In this document: positions 1 to 10,725 of the stretch, one piece after another
How the letters are laid out: every line of letters begins with the position of its first letter
How positions within the stretch are numbered: position 1 is the first letter of the stretch
Origin: Camelus bactrianus
Lineage: Eukaryota; Chordata; Mammalia; Artiodactyla; Camelidae
DNA length: 64,000 nt
Assembly: GCF_048773025.1 (NCBI RefSeq)
Contig: NC_133555.1
Span: 38,209,206 to 38,273,205 of the forward strand
Direction of reading: 5' to 3'
Notes under the pieces: model-generated
The model's database searches: none
What the model was told of the DNA's origin: nothing
What the model saw: only the letters and a program-made list of their open reading frames with translations
Translations under genes and position numbers: made by a program

Positions 1-54
1 AGGGACCCAGAAATGCTACTGTCAATGAAAATAATCACTAAACAATCAAGAATA

Positions 55-480
55 AGAATAGAAGAGAGTTTTATTTGAGCCAGACTGAGGGCTAGCCCGG
101 AAGCCAACTTCCCAGATTACTCTGAGAAACTGGTCCAGAGAAGCAAGGTTTTCAGCACAGTTTTGTATCTTGTCAGAACAAAGAACATGAAGCAAGTCAG
201 GGACACATTTCTTCAAGGTTTCAAAACAAAAACAAAAACAAAAACAAACCCAGACCAGCTGTACATGTCCAGCATGGCCCAGGCTTAGGAAGGGAGTCAT
301 CATCAGAGAAGCACAAGTGTCCTGGAAGAGGGGCATTTAATCTTTATTTTTAACATGGACATTCTTTACTTCTGGTCAACGTGCCCTCTTCTTTAATAAT
401 TAAAGCAGATGTACAATGTATGTTGGATAGACCACAAACAGGCTGTTTTAGTTAGCAGAAAATTCAAGTTAACTCATGTA
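55..480 (-). mobile_element. Possible old LTR fragment (retrovirus-like)
   Basis: Read on the minus strand, the low-coordinate end has an AATAAA signal within a stretch resembling the R region of an LTR. The following 150-300 bases look like known ERVL-type LTR sequence from memory, but I cannot name the family. A short (AAAACA)n stretch lies at about 226-246. No internal retroviral region is seen next to it. If correct, it is a solo fossil LTR or fragment. The call is weak. Confidence 0.3.
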
Positions 481-1582
481 TAAACCAGAATGACTTCATT
501 CTACCTCAAATGGAACATTTCTTTTATCACTACCTATCCTCCTACTCTTGAGCCTGAAGGGTCCACAACTCGCAGTCCAGATGCCTTGGGTATCAAGGAA
601 GAGGTTGTCTTGCGTGAAGACTTCCAGATCACACAGCCTGTGGGTGGGGCTGAGCAGGGAGAGCTTCCAGAGCCTCTGACTGGGTGGGGTGTCTTTTAAG
701 GGACACGGTCACAGGGACATAGCAGGGAGGTGCCAGGCTAGGCAGAGGCAGCCTGGACAGGATGGTGGCGGGGGGCAACCCTGCACCCCTTGCTGTACTG
801 GATGCACAGTTAAATGAAGTTCACGGCCAGAATTCTGACAGCTGCTTCCCTCATAGGCTAGGAAAGCAGCAAGCCAACAGGTGTGAGTGTGGCAAGTGGG
901 GGGTGCGGTGGTGGTGGCGAGAATAAACTGGAGGGGGCAGGGTTTAAAGATGGAATTCAACTGTGTCCACAATGCTCATTTCCTTAAAAATAAAAGAATC
1001 CGAATATGGCAAAATGTTAACATGCTGAATTTAGGAGTGGGTTATATTATTCTGTCACTCTTTCTGTGCTTAAAATCTTTTTTTTAAAAAAACAGAAAAA
1101 TGGAGAAAGTACTGCTCTCTGATGTGATTTCACAAAGGAATCACATTAATTCTCCATCATACACACACTGGTTTCGACGTAGGCTAATTGTCCATCTCTC
1201 TCACGCTTTCCTCCCATCACTAAAATAATTTTCTCTGTATGTACAATTTATATAATCACCATCAGCAGTCTTAGGGCTTCTTAAAAATTCAATGAGGTTT
1301 CTTATCAATTTAATTATTTCCACACATTGTTTGAGTTAATTAACTTTCACTGAGTTGATTTACTCTCATAGTTGAAAAACGGTTTTTAAACTCAACAAAA
1401 AAGATTTGTAGAAGTCAACATAAAGTTGCTTGCTTATTCTTGAAATTCTAGTTTCAAGACTATTTATCTGTATTTTCCGATCTCCCCACCAGCTACCACT
1501 CAGACATAAACTCTTCTAGTATTTTGTATGTTTCCTTTCGATTGCTTTTTTTTTTAATTTTTAAGTTTTTAAGTTTTTGCAT
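481..1582. other. Intergenic, no recognised feature
   Basis: The short open frames here have no recognisable domain, no supporting splice context and frequent overlap on the opposite strand, as expected by chance. Base composition is AT-rich beyond about 1,000. I see nothing I can name. Confidence 0.5.
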
Positions 1583-1801
1583 TCTTTTTATTGAAGTATA
1601 GTCAGTTTACAATGTTCTGTCAATTTCTGGTGTACAGCATCATGTTTCAGTCATATATATACATACATATATTCCTTTTCATATTTTTTTCATAATAGGT
1701 TACTACAAGATATTGAATATAGTTCCCTGTGTTACACATGATAAATTTGTTTATCTTTTTTTTATATAATAGTTTGTGTTTGCAAATTTTGAACTCCCAA
1801 C
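1583..1801 (-). mobile_element. L1 3' tail fragment
   Basis: On the minus strand this reads as the last about 200 bases of the artiodactyl-type L1 3' UTR. It has the block 'cagggaactatattcaat' and ends with the 'actatacttcaat'-like terminus. The same block occurs on the plus strand in the better preserved L1 at 50.61-51.36 kb. No ORF2 sequence is attached, so the copy is very short and 5'-truncated. Confidence 0.75.
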
Positions 1802-2305
1802 TTTTGATTGTACTTTTTCTTACAGTGCAGGTGAAAATATGTGGTTTTACACACATTTGTCTTCCTTGTTCCCCTTCAGACTGCACCGTCAGCATTTTAT
1901 ATCATTAAGAACTCTTTCTAAGTGTAACTTTAGTGACTCCTTCACATTCATTTGAGTAGATACAATGAGTTGTTTACACATCCGCTACTTGCCAGTATTT
2001 CTGGCGTTTCCTTATTGCTATAGTGTGAGGTAAATATGTTTGTGTGTGACCCTTTCACCCCAACTGTTTTTCTCAGGGGACTTTCCTAGAATTGGAGTTA
2101 CCAGGCGAAAGGACACAAGCGTTTAAGGTTCTTGACATCATACCCCAAACGGCATTCCAGAAAGGATGTAACAGTGTGACGCGGCCACCAGAGAGTGTCT
2201 TTGCTCCAGTTAGCCGGGTGAGAATTTAGGAAATGTATCTCAGGGGTTTCACTTACTATTTTTTTTTTCATCATTAGTGAACTTGGACATTTTTACCCAA
2301 CTGTT

Positions 2306-2482
2306 TTTTTTTTAATTGAAGTATAGTTGATTTACAATGTTGTGTTAGTTTCAGGTGTACAGCAAAGTGATTCAGTTATGCATACATATGTATGTATAGG
2401 TATTTTTAGATTATTTTCGATTATAAGTTATTACAAGACAATGAATATAGTTCCCTGTGCTAAACTGTAGGTCCTTGTTTTC
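2306..2482 (-). mobile_element. L1 3' tail fragment
   Basis: This is a second tail-only copy of the same L1 3' UTR in the same orientation as the one at 1.6 kb. It shows the 'ttgaagtatagttgattt' start (plus-strand reading) and the 'gaatatagttccctgtg' block. A poly-T run at about 2,305-2,316 marks the L1 A-tail on the minus strand. Confidence 0.8.
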
Positions 2483-3700
2483 CCAATTGTTTTGAGCATT
2501 TTTATGCCTACTTTGGCCTATCCAGTCTTTGCCCACATTCTCCCTGGAGTCTACGTGTTCTCCAATATGACAGGTGTTAGCCCTTTTTCTACTAAGGACA
2601 GTAGCCCTTTGTCTCTTCTACCTTTGAAGACCATTTGCCCCAGTTGACCATTTGCTTCTGCCCCAGGTAAGCAGATCTTGGCTCTGATTCTTTGGATTTG
2701 CCTGTCTCTCCAGGTTTTGAAGTGGCTGTTTGCCCTGTGACCTCAGTTCTCAGCTGGGTCCAAGAAAAGTCACTGACTTTCAGTTTTTTTAAGCTTTCTC
2801 TTAAAGATGGGAGCAATGACTTCTGAGTTCTTTATATGTCAGAGCTGAAACCAGAAGAGATTTATTTTTTCAGGAGCTTTTAAATTCTGCACTCAATTTC
2901 TCTAATGGTTAGAGGACTATTCAACCAGTAAAGAAGCTGAATTTGTAATTAAAAAGCTGCCCCTAAAAGATCTCCTGGCCTTTGGGTTTCACTGGTGGAG
3001 GCTACCAAACATTGAATATTCTTATAACTTTGATTTGTTTAAAAAATTGCTCTTCCTGGATGATTGCCTACCTCTAATCCTCTTTCCATTACCACACTTT
3101 TTCATTTTCACCTAAAATGCATTTCTGCTTTGTGTCTCTAGTTCTGTATTTCTGTCTCCAGTACTCACCACCAGAATATGTGTTGTGGTTATTCTAACTT
3201 TGCATACTTAGTCACCATAGTCACATCATTATTTTAGCATATTTTCTTAGTCTTCCATTTGAAGCTTTAATTCCTTTTCCTTTCTCTTTCTCTATATACT
3301 TTATGACTTTGCTGATGTAATTTTAAAACAAGTGCCGATAGAAACAAACGATCTCTTGTTCCAACTGCCTTTGAGAGTGACCTGACATGGCCCCTTTGGA
3401 ATTTCACCAACATCAGTTAAAAAAAACAATGACAACAACCAGTAAGACAACTCTTAATCACTTTCCAGCTTTGCCAGATTTATTCCATTAAGGGGTTGGG
3501 TTTCCCTAACTTTCCATCCGTGGGTGTGGAGGGGCATCTGGTTGGTGTCATTCAAACATTGCACTGGGGGCTCTGGGAGGCAGGAACTGTGTCCCAACTG
3601 TGAGTTCCTGGACTCCCTCTTCTGGACTGTAGCAGTCGGGCAAAAAGGCCAGGAGCAATTTGGAGGAGTCACCTCTTGGGCCAGCAGAAATCTCCTAGGT
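2483..3700. other. Intergenic, no recognised feature
   Basis: I see no splice-supported coding sequence and no repeat I can name. The open frames at 2.6-2.8 kb and 3.45-3.8 kb lack recognisable motifs. Confidence 0.45.
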
Positions 3701-3704
3701 CCCC

Positions 3705-3830
3705 GAGGCCGGGGTTTCCAAACCAGACTGTATGTCCACAGTACCCAGGAACATTGTCAGATCCAGATTTTTGGCCTCCGTGCCAGGAGACTCTGATTCA
3801 GCAGTCTGGGCCTTAGAAATTTGAACAAAA
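3705..3830 (+). mobile_element. MER5A-like hAT DNA transposon remnant
   Basis: The stretch contains the characteristic MER5A core resembling 'gagactctgattcagcagtctggg' (split here over about 3,788-3,812) and the 'ggtttccaaaccagactgt'-like end. MER5A is a short non-autonomous hAT-Charlie element with no coding capacity. Confidence 0.55.
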
Positions 3831-4477
3831 CCCCCAGGTCATTCTGCTACATTCCTGGTTTTGGAAAACTTCAACCCAGTGCATTCTGCTGCCTCCAGGA
3901 AGCAGCCCAGCAGTACAGGTCTCAGAACCTGCTTCTCTCTCTGGAGATCTTTTTTGGAGAACAATTTTTGGTTACCCTCTTCCTGGTGTTCATCAATTCA
4001 TAAACTTTCCTGAGCTACTCATTTAACTCCTGAGTACACAGCCAGGTCCTGAGCAGGACACTCACAGGGACTTGAGTCAAAGCGAGAGATGAGAAGTTTG
4101 CTTGAGTTGAATGTCTGGGTGGGCAGCAGTGTGAATGCCCCTGTCACATCATGGATCCCCAGCTCCACGGAAGCCAAGAACAGGCTTTTAAAGCAGCAGG
4201 CCTGCATGTTTCCTTTAGCAGGAAATGTCCATGGCCTTGCCGAGCAGACCAGACCTTTGCAAAGCAGTAGTCTTCTACATCTCCCACCACCAGGACCTCC
4301 CTCTTTCTCTCTGACATCTCCCTTTCTGGCCCCAAGTCTATTTCTCCAGACTTGCCTCCTTTGGCCTCCAACTCCTGAATGTGGCACCCTCATCCCATCA
4401 TTCACTGGGCAAACTCCCCTGTCTGGAGCAGAACGCCTACTGATGGCCTTTGCTAACAGCTTGTCAGACAAATGAGT

Positions 4478-4592
4478 TTCCCATCTTTCTTTTTCTTCTT
4501 CTTTTTTTCCTTCCTTCCTTCTTTCTTCCTTCCTTCCTCTCCTTCCTTCCTTTTTTTCTTTCTTTTTTTTTCCTTCCTTCCTTCTGCTTTGT
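4478..4592. repeat. Polypyrimidine (TTCC/CTTT)n microsatellite
   Basis: This run of over 100 bases is almost entirely C and T on the plus strand, made of imperfect TTCC and CTTT units. It directly precedes the A-tail side of the L1 tail at 4.62 kb, so it may have grown from that tail. Confidence 0.9.
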
Positions 4593-4614
4593 AGAATTTT
4601 ATTTTTCCTATCTT

Positions 4615-4775
4615 TTAAAATTGAAGTATAGTTGGTTTACAATGTTGTGTTAGTTTCTGGTGTACAGCAGAGTGATTCAGTTATACATAAATATACAGAT
4701 TCTTTTTCATATTCTTCTTCATTACGGGTTACTACAAACCACTGAATATAGTTCCCTGTGATCTACAGTAGGACT
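4615..4775 (-). mobile_element. L1 3' tail fragment
   Basis: This is a third tail-only L1 copy in minus orientation, with the 'ttgaagtatagttggttt' and 'gaatatagttccctgtg' blocks seen at 2.3 kb. It covers only about 160 bases of L1 3' end. Confidence 0.8.
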
Positions 4776-6470
4776 CCTTCTTTCTTATCCAGTCCTGGTC
4801 ATACTCACTCAAAGCAGCATCTGCTCCAATCACTCTTCTGCACTTTGACCTGCTGGGTCTGCTGGAGCAGCTGCTGCCAAGAGTGGCCAAAAGTGACCTG
4901 GGCTGTACTATACAACTGGGTGCCTGTGGTCTCAAGGAGCTGAGAATGGGGTTCTAAGAAAGTGAGAACTATGACTCGCCTTATCCAGGCTGAGATGTGT
5001 GTTTCTGCCTCATGAGGGCTTTCCTTCTGTACTGCTGAACCAGCCCCACCCTGACTCCTCGGTGGACCAGAGCTGGACAAGCCCCACAAAGCAAGGAGGC
5101 CAAATTCTATGAGACCAGGTCACTGGGTGGGTCTGCCTTCCTCACGCTCTGGGAAATAAGACATTGCCATGATCCTGAAAACTGCTGAGAACCTGATATT
5201 CTTGGGAGTGCATTACCTTTGGGCAAGTAAGTGGCCCTCCCACTGTCCTCTCCAAGGTCCTTTCTCAATCTGTTATTTCCACCCCACCAAGGAACAGGGG
5301 GCTGTCTAGGGCCCTGGCACTAAGCCATTCCCAGAGTAGAGCCATCTAGGTTGGATTTGTTTTCATCTTACCCTTGGGACTGTCATGTATGATACAGTGT
5401 GTGCACTGCACAACCCATGGGATGCCATTTACACAGACTGAGGTGAGTGAGGCAATGCCCTGCTAACCCAGGGCTGTTCTCCAGAGGAGGAGACAGCTTT
5501 GAGCCACTAGTGGCCGCCCTCCCAACAGTTGGGAGTGGTGGCACCAGCCCAGCAGAGAGGATTTGGGTGGAGTACCACAGCACCTAACCGTGGTCACGCC
5601 TGAGAGCTCACTGTGGAGTGATAGACCCCTGAATAGGTCAGAGAGGTTGTTCATCCAAAGCCCTTTCTACAGGCAAGAAAACTGTGGTGCAGACAGGGAA
5701 GGGTGACTTACCGAAGCCACTACGCTCATCTGTGGTAGAGCAGGACCAAGGGTCCAGACTGCCTCACTCTCAGACCTGGCTCGCAGGATGGGCACTGGCC
5801 TGATTCTTACGCTAAGAACAAACAGTAACAGCGTTAATCAGTTCTCAGTAGTGTCACCGAAAGGCATTAGTTGCGGGGGTTAACATATCATGGTCACCAC
5901 TTGTTTGCACGCAGTGCTTTAAAATTTATGGCACTACTGTTGTGGAAAAGTACCCCCAAATATGTTTTTCTCCTTGAGTAAAGGGCATGTGGAAGGAAGT
6001 CGTATATTTGCTCAAGTTTCTTCAAGAGAAACGTGGTCCATGTGTAAATGACTGTGGATGGCAGGTGTAAAAGTGACAACATTCCAGATGTAAAAGGCAA
6101 ACACAAAGGTGCCCTGTGGAAAATTCTGTTCTGGGATGTTGAAGCTCTTTTTTTTTTTTTTTTTAAATCTCACATGGCTCAAAAACCTGACCTTTTGATA
6201 TGCAAAACTGCCCAATCAGTTTTATAATGCAAATTTAGAACAACCTATTAACGGTGCCAGACTGTTTTTCAAAACTGCCTTCACTTGCAGCAAATTGATA
6301 CATTCATTCAACAAACTGTGATGATACGGCTGCACTTGAAACCACGTACTGATATTGATGGGCAAGACGTTTACTCTGTCAAGGACAGGGAGAACAGATG
6401 AGGCTTTCTGTAAACCGAGCACATCACCAAGTCTGCCAGCTCTGACAGACCTTATTATGAATGCATGTGG
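4776..6470. other. Intergenic, mostly unrecognised
   Basis: No gene was found. A weak MIR-like stretch in reverse orientation lies at about 5,655-5,720. A poly-T run at 6,149-6,164 may mark the tail of an unrecognised retroposon. The overlapping short open frames on both strands carry no domain. Confidence 0.4.
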
Positions 6471-6479
6471 AAGCAGGTA

Positions 6480-6992
6480 GGCTGTAAGACAGTCCCAGCG
6501 ATCTCTGCCTCCAGGTGTTGACACCTCGTGTGATCCTCTCCCCTTGAGTGTGGAAGGGACCCACGACTTCCACTCAACAGAATCCAGCAAAGTTGATGAG
6601 ATGTCACTTCTGTGATTACATTATGTCAGAATATAATGGACGTCTCGCTGGAAGACTACTGCCTTCTCAGCCTACATGCTTTGATGAAGGAAATGACCAC
6701 ATTGGGGAGGTTCACGTGGTGAGGACCGCCAGTTAGTTACAGAGGTCCTAAATCAGGCTGTATGGAACTGAATCCCACCAACAACCACGTGAACCTTGAA
6801 AGCAGATCCTCAGGTAAGTTTTCAGATGAGACTCCAGCCCCGGCTACCACCCAGATTGCAGCCTTGTGAGAGATCCTGAAGCAGGAGAGCCAGTTATGCC
6901 ATGACTTGATACAACTGTGAGATAATACATGTGTGTTGTTTTAAGATGTGGTGAGTTTTTACGCAGTAATAGATATGCAAGACATTTGCCGG
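6480..6992 (+). mobile_element. MLT1-type solo LTR (ERVL-MaLR fossil)
   Basis: The 3' half shows the typical MLT1 end: a 'gagagatcctgaagcaggag'-like block, then 'ctgtgagataata', 'tgttgttttaag', and a 'gcagtaatagata' terminus near 6,965-6,980. No internal retroviral genes are attached. MaLR LTRs of this kind are mammal-wide and old, likely older than about 60-100 million years. Confidence 0.65.
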
Positions 6993-7284
6993 GGAAAATA
7001 CCTATAAAAAGGAGAGAGCTGGAGTAGGAAGTGTGGGCTGACACGTGTAAAAGAAAGCAGGAGGAGGAAAGTTTGGGCAAGGAGGATCAAGACAGCAGTG
7101 CAGTTCCAGGACACTTTCCACCTGGTCAAAAAAAGGGGAGTACTTGAGCCAATTTGTCCCTTTAGAGGAGTCCTGTATCAGGCAGCAATGGCCTGGCTCT
7201 GGTACCCCCGCTGTGCTTAGTCATCAGCTGGGAGCTGTCTAGGATAAGTGTGGCCTTGCGGGGAATGCAGAAATGGATCTACAG

Positions 7285-7660
7285 GGGCAGCTTCTGGGGT
7301 CTGTCAATTTTTCCCCACAGCAAAGATCTGAGCAGTGCTTTCCATGGTCACCTCACCCTTTACTGAATACTAAGGTCTTTTCTTCCTCATCTCAGCTTAA
7401 ATTTCACCCCTCAAGGTTTCCCCAACAAACTGCCACAGTCTCCATCTCAGCACCTTCTTTATGCCTTCAGAGTATTTACTGAAAATTGTAATTATTTTGC
7501 TTACATACAAATAAATGCTTTTTAAGCTTCCCCTCCCCTCAACCCCATCCCAGCTTTAAGTTACATGAGGACAAGGAGTTTGTTCTGTTCACTTTTTGTT
7601 AGCTCACGGCCTTGTGCATAATAAATAAATAACACGTGGTTTGAATGGATAAACCTTCAC
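7285..7660 (+). mobile_element. L2 LINE 3' fragment
   Basis: The pattern matches the L2 3' end: a pyrimidine-rich stretch with 'cagcttaaatttcacccctc', then 'catgaggacaaggagtttgt', then a tail with 'gtgcataataaataaat'. This is an old mammal-wide LINE with no intact frame. Confidence 0.6.
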
Positions 7661-7784
7661 AATTCATTAAGGTTTTTTCCTCCTCTAAGTAGTGGATAGC
7701 TGAATCTAAACCTCATCGTTTTATTCTTTTGATTTTTGTATTATTTGAGAGCCTGTCTTTTTAACTGAGATGGTAACGATTTCC

Positions 7785-8275
7785 TAGTGCTTCTGTAACA
7801 AATCACCACAAAGTCAGTGGCTTTAAATGACACAACTTTATTATCTTACGGTTCTGGAGGTCTAAAGTCCAAAATGGGTCTCACTGGGCTAAAATCAAGG
7901 TGTCAGCAGGGCTGTGTTCTTTTCTGGCTGCTGTAGGGGAGAAACGTTTCCTTCCCCTTCCAGATTCTAGAGCCTCCTCCCACCAACAAGTAGTCCCCTT
8001 CCACCTTCAAAGCCAGCAGTGGCTGGCTGGTCTTTTTCTCACTGCACCTCTCTGACTCTTCTGCCTCCTCCTTCCACATTTAAAGGCTCTTCTGATTACA
8101 TGAGGCCTATCCAAAGAGTCTAGGGTGATTTTCCTATTTTGAGGTCAGTTGATTAGTAATCTTAACTCCATTTGCCACCTTAATCTCCCTCTGCCATGTC
8201 CCATAACATATGCACAGGTTCCAAGGTTTAGGAGTAGGCAGGCTTGGGGTCTGCCTATCACAGGATCTAACCCAT
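7785..8275 (-). mobile_element. MLT1-type solo LTR (ERVL-MaLR fossil)
   Basis: The plus strand begins with 'gtaacaaatcaccacaaag', runs through 'ttctggaggtctaaagtcc' and 'aatcaaggtgtcagcaggg', and ends with 'ggcaggcttggggtctgcc'. This is the reverse complement of an MLT1-like LTR. No internal region is attached. The copy is old. Confidence 0.65.
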
Positions 8276-8289
8276 TCATATTTGTTGTT

Positions 8290-9340
8290 GTAATTGCTAT
8301 GTTTTAACTAATTTATTTTGTAGTCTATTTTGTTTTATATCTATGATTTTTTATATTTACTTTTTGCTTACCTTTTTCTTGCTGTCGATTCTTTTTCTTG
8401 TTCCTTTCTTTCCTCTTCTAGTGGCTTTGAACTTTGAAATCCTGTTTTTATCTAGTGCTTATCTATAGATATTTAAAACAAATTAGAAAATATTTTGTTC
8501 TAGTAAAGTGAACAATTAATCAGTATCTAGAACATCCTCTGTCCCTAACCTAATGACTCATTTAGCATGCTTTCACCTTTCTCTTACCCCCACCCATCTC
8601 TCTCATTTTGTCAACATCATCAGATTATAATATATCACTGCTAAATAATTTTTGGTTCTAGTATTTATAGTATATTTAGAAGTCACTACTTTAAACTAAC
8701 ATTATAGTTCAGACAATTTTTTATAAGTTTTACTGGGAGGGTATTTTGGTGTTTTGTTTTGATTTATTTTATTTCCTCACCTCTTTTTAAAATTAATTTG
8801 TCTTTTTTTCCAAAAAGAGATAATAGGTGGTAAGCTTTCTGGGTCCAGGGAATCTTCATGGTGATGCAAACTTCTGTAGTTGCCTGGGACTCTGCATTCA
8901 GAAGAGCCCTACACTTGGTTTAATGTCCTGGTGTTGTCATCTTAAAATTCTTGGTATTTTTAAACAAGGGGCCCCACATTTTCATTTTGCACTCAGTCCC
9001 ACAAGTTATATACCCAGTCCAGTCTGGGTTTTTGCATGTTTAAGAATATTGTTATTTGTTCTTATACTTAATGATAGTAAACTGGGTACAGAATTCTAGG
9101 TTCAGAATCATTTTCCTTCCAAATTTTGTAGTTTCCATTTTGAAGATGAGCAGTCAGGTGCCAGTCTGATTGTAGAAACTTCCTGTGGAAGTCTCCCTCT
9201 GAAAACGTGTAGGATTTTCTCTTTATCCTTAGCCAAGGATCCTTGGCATCTTTAGAGGTTGAAATTTCACTAGGTGATGTCTATGTGTGACTTTTTCCCC
9301 ATTATTGCTTCTCAAGAAAATTCACTTTAAAAAATGAACT
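8290..9340 (-). mobile_element. Old L1 fragment, ORF1/ORF2 junction region
   Basis: At 9,080-9,290 the plus strand reads 'gtacagaattctaggttcag', 'aggattttctctttatcctt' and 'gaaatttcactaggtgatgt'. This is the reverse complement of the end of L1 ORF1 as found in old L1M elements. The AT-rich sequence at 8,290-9,060 may be part of the same element but is too diverged to be sure. Confidence 0.5.
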
Positions 9341-9659
9341 ATTTTCTATTTCCTATTAAAAAAATTTTAAAGTCTTTCTGGAACGTTTATTACATGGAGG
9401 AGAAATCTGGGAAATCCAATATTCACACCTTTCATCAGCTTGTTTTTCCTGTTTTCCTGTCTCTTTCAAAGACTTCCTTGACTTTGCCTTCCAGATAACA
9501 TCTCCAGGCAAGGCTTCTCCTGTCAGCCAACAGTAGTTGTAGAGAAAGGTCAGGGTGAACCAGTTGGCAACCAATGCCAGTAGGAGTTGACCCACCGAAA
9601 GCCACATGGGCTGGGCACCAGTAGCATCCACCCTAACAAGTTATATCTGTGAAATAAGT

Positions 9660-9750
9660 GTACCTTTCCCCAGGGTTCTTATGGGGATTAAATAAAATAA
9701 TGCTGTAAAGTTCACAGCACACTGTTAGTGTTCCATAAATGTAAGTTCTC
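9660..9750 (+). mobile_element. MIR fragment (3' half)
   Basis: The order 'gggttcttatggggattaaat', 'taaagttcacagcacactgt', 'gttccataaatgtaag' matches the MIR 3' portion. This is an ancient mammal-wide tRNA-derived SINE. Confidence 0.5.
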
Positions 9751-9990
9751 ATGAAAGATGAATAGTATTTGAACACTATAGTTTCTTAATACCAGCTTCT
9801 TATGCCTGCTGCAGCTTTCCTGATTCCCCAGGCCAGATGCAATCTCTCTCCTTTTGCAACAATGCAATATGTTTATCTTACAGTATAGTTAACAAAAGCA
9901 CACAAAAGACTGATAAACAGAAACAGGTTCCCAAAGAGCTTATGACCCAGTAGGAGAGAGTGTGCACCTTACTCATTTTCTTGACTAGTG

Positions 9991-10099
9991 TCATTCTGAA
10001 AATACCTAAGTACTTCTGCTTTAATCGTTCTGCTGTAATTATTCTGAAATCATTGTGAAATCTACCTAATCATTCTAAAAATACCTAAGTACTTCTGCC
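9991..10099 (+). repeat. Local direct repeat, 30-bp unit
   Basis: A 30-base unit ending 'aaatacctaagtacttctgc' occurs at 9,991-10,020 and again at 10,070-10,099 with only one internal difference plus the last base. A decayed version of the same unit lies between them at about 10,039-10,069. A tandem duplication is the simplest reading. A run of 13 A follows at about 10,279. Confidence 0.8.
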
Positions 10100-10299
10100 T
10101 TGCTAAACTGCTGGCGGTTTTGCAAGATCTAGATCAAAACTTAGCTAGATAACCAAGTTACCTACCTTTGTCACATCTGTGATTTTCTGAAAGATCCTGC
10201 CCACCCTAAAATATGGCAGGCCAAACCTACACTACTATTTATACTGTTTGGCAACATTATACGCAATGAATTTCAATAAAAAAAAAAAAAACTCAAAAG

Positions 10300-10440
10300 G
10301 GAATGAGACTGTTTTGGTTCTAATGCCCTGGCTGACCACTCGTTAGCTGTGTCATCTCAGGCAAGTCACCTACCCTCTTTGAGCTTCATCTTCCTCCTCT
10401 GTAAAATGGAGGTGGTTTTTGGAGATACCTTTCAAAAGTA
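10300..10440 (+). mobile_element. MIR SINE
   Basis: The central MIR core is visible as 'ttagctgtgtcatctcaggc', 'aagtcacctaccctctttgagc' (split) and 'tcctctgtaaaatggag'. Mammal-wide old SINE in plus orientation. Confidence 0.8.
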
Positions 10441-10589
10441 CCTGGGTCCATGCCCCACCTTCCCCATATACACTTCCAGTTCGGTATGTTGTCCTTAGGA
10501 TGAAATCCAAGATCTTATGAGGTACCCAGAACAGATAGTTAGGATGAGATAAGGTATTTGTAACACCTTTTGTAAAAGGGCTATGTGTT

Positions 10590-10725
10590 CCCCGTCTTCA
10601 TCCACAGGACACCATCTTCCTCCAGTCATCTGAGATGACCATCTTTCCATTCCTCAAACACACTGAGTTCCCCGTTGTATATTCTCTGCCAAGCTCATCA
10701 TGAATCGCTGCAGTTGAACAGTTTA
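10590..10725 (+). mobile_element. L2 LINE fragment
   Basis: It shows L2-like 'cattcctcaaacacactgag' followed by 'attctctgcc', as in the L2 3' region. Part of the flanking 10,440-10,590 stretch may belong to the same element. Confidence 0.45.

Noticed and set aside
4019-4475. Two opposing open frames of 150 and 128 codons
   Set aside because: They overlap on opposite strands, have no recognised motif, and compositional chance explains them. No splice or promoter context was seen.
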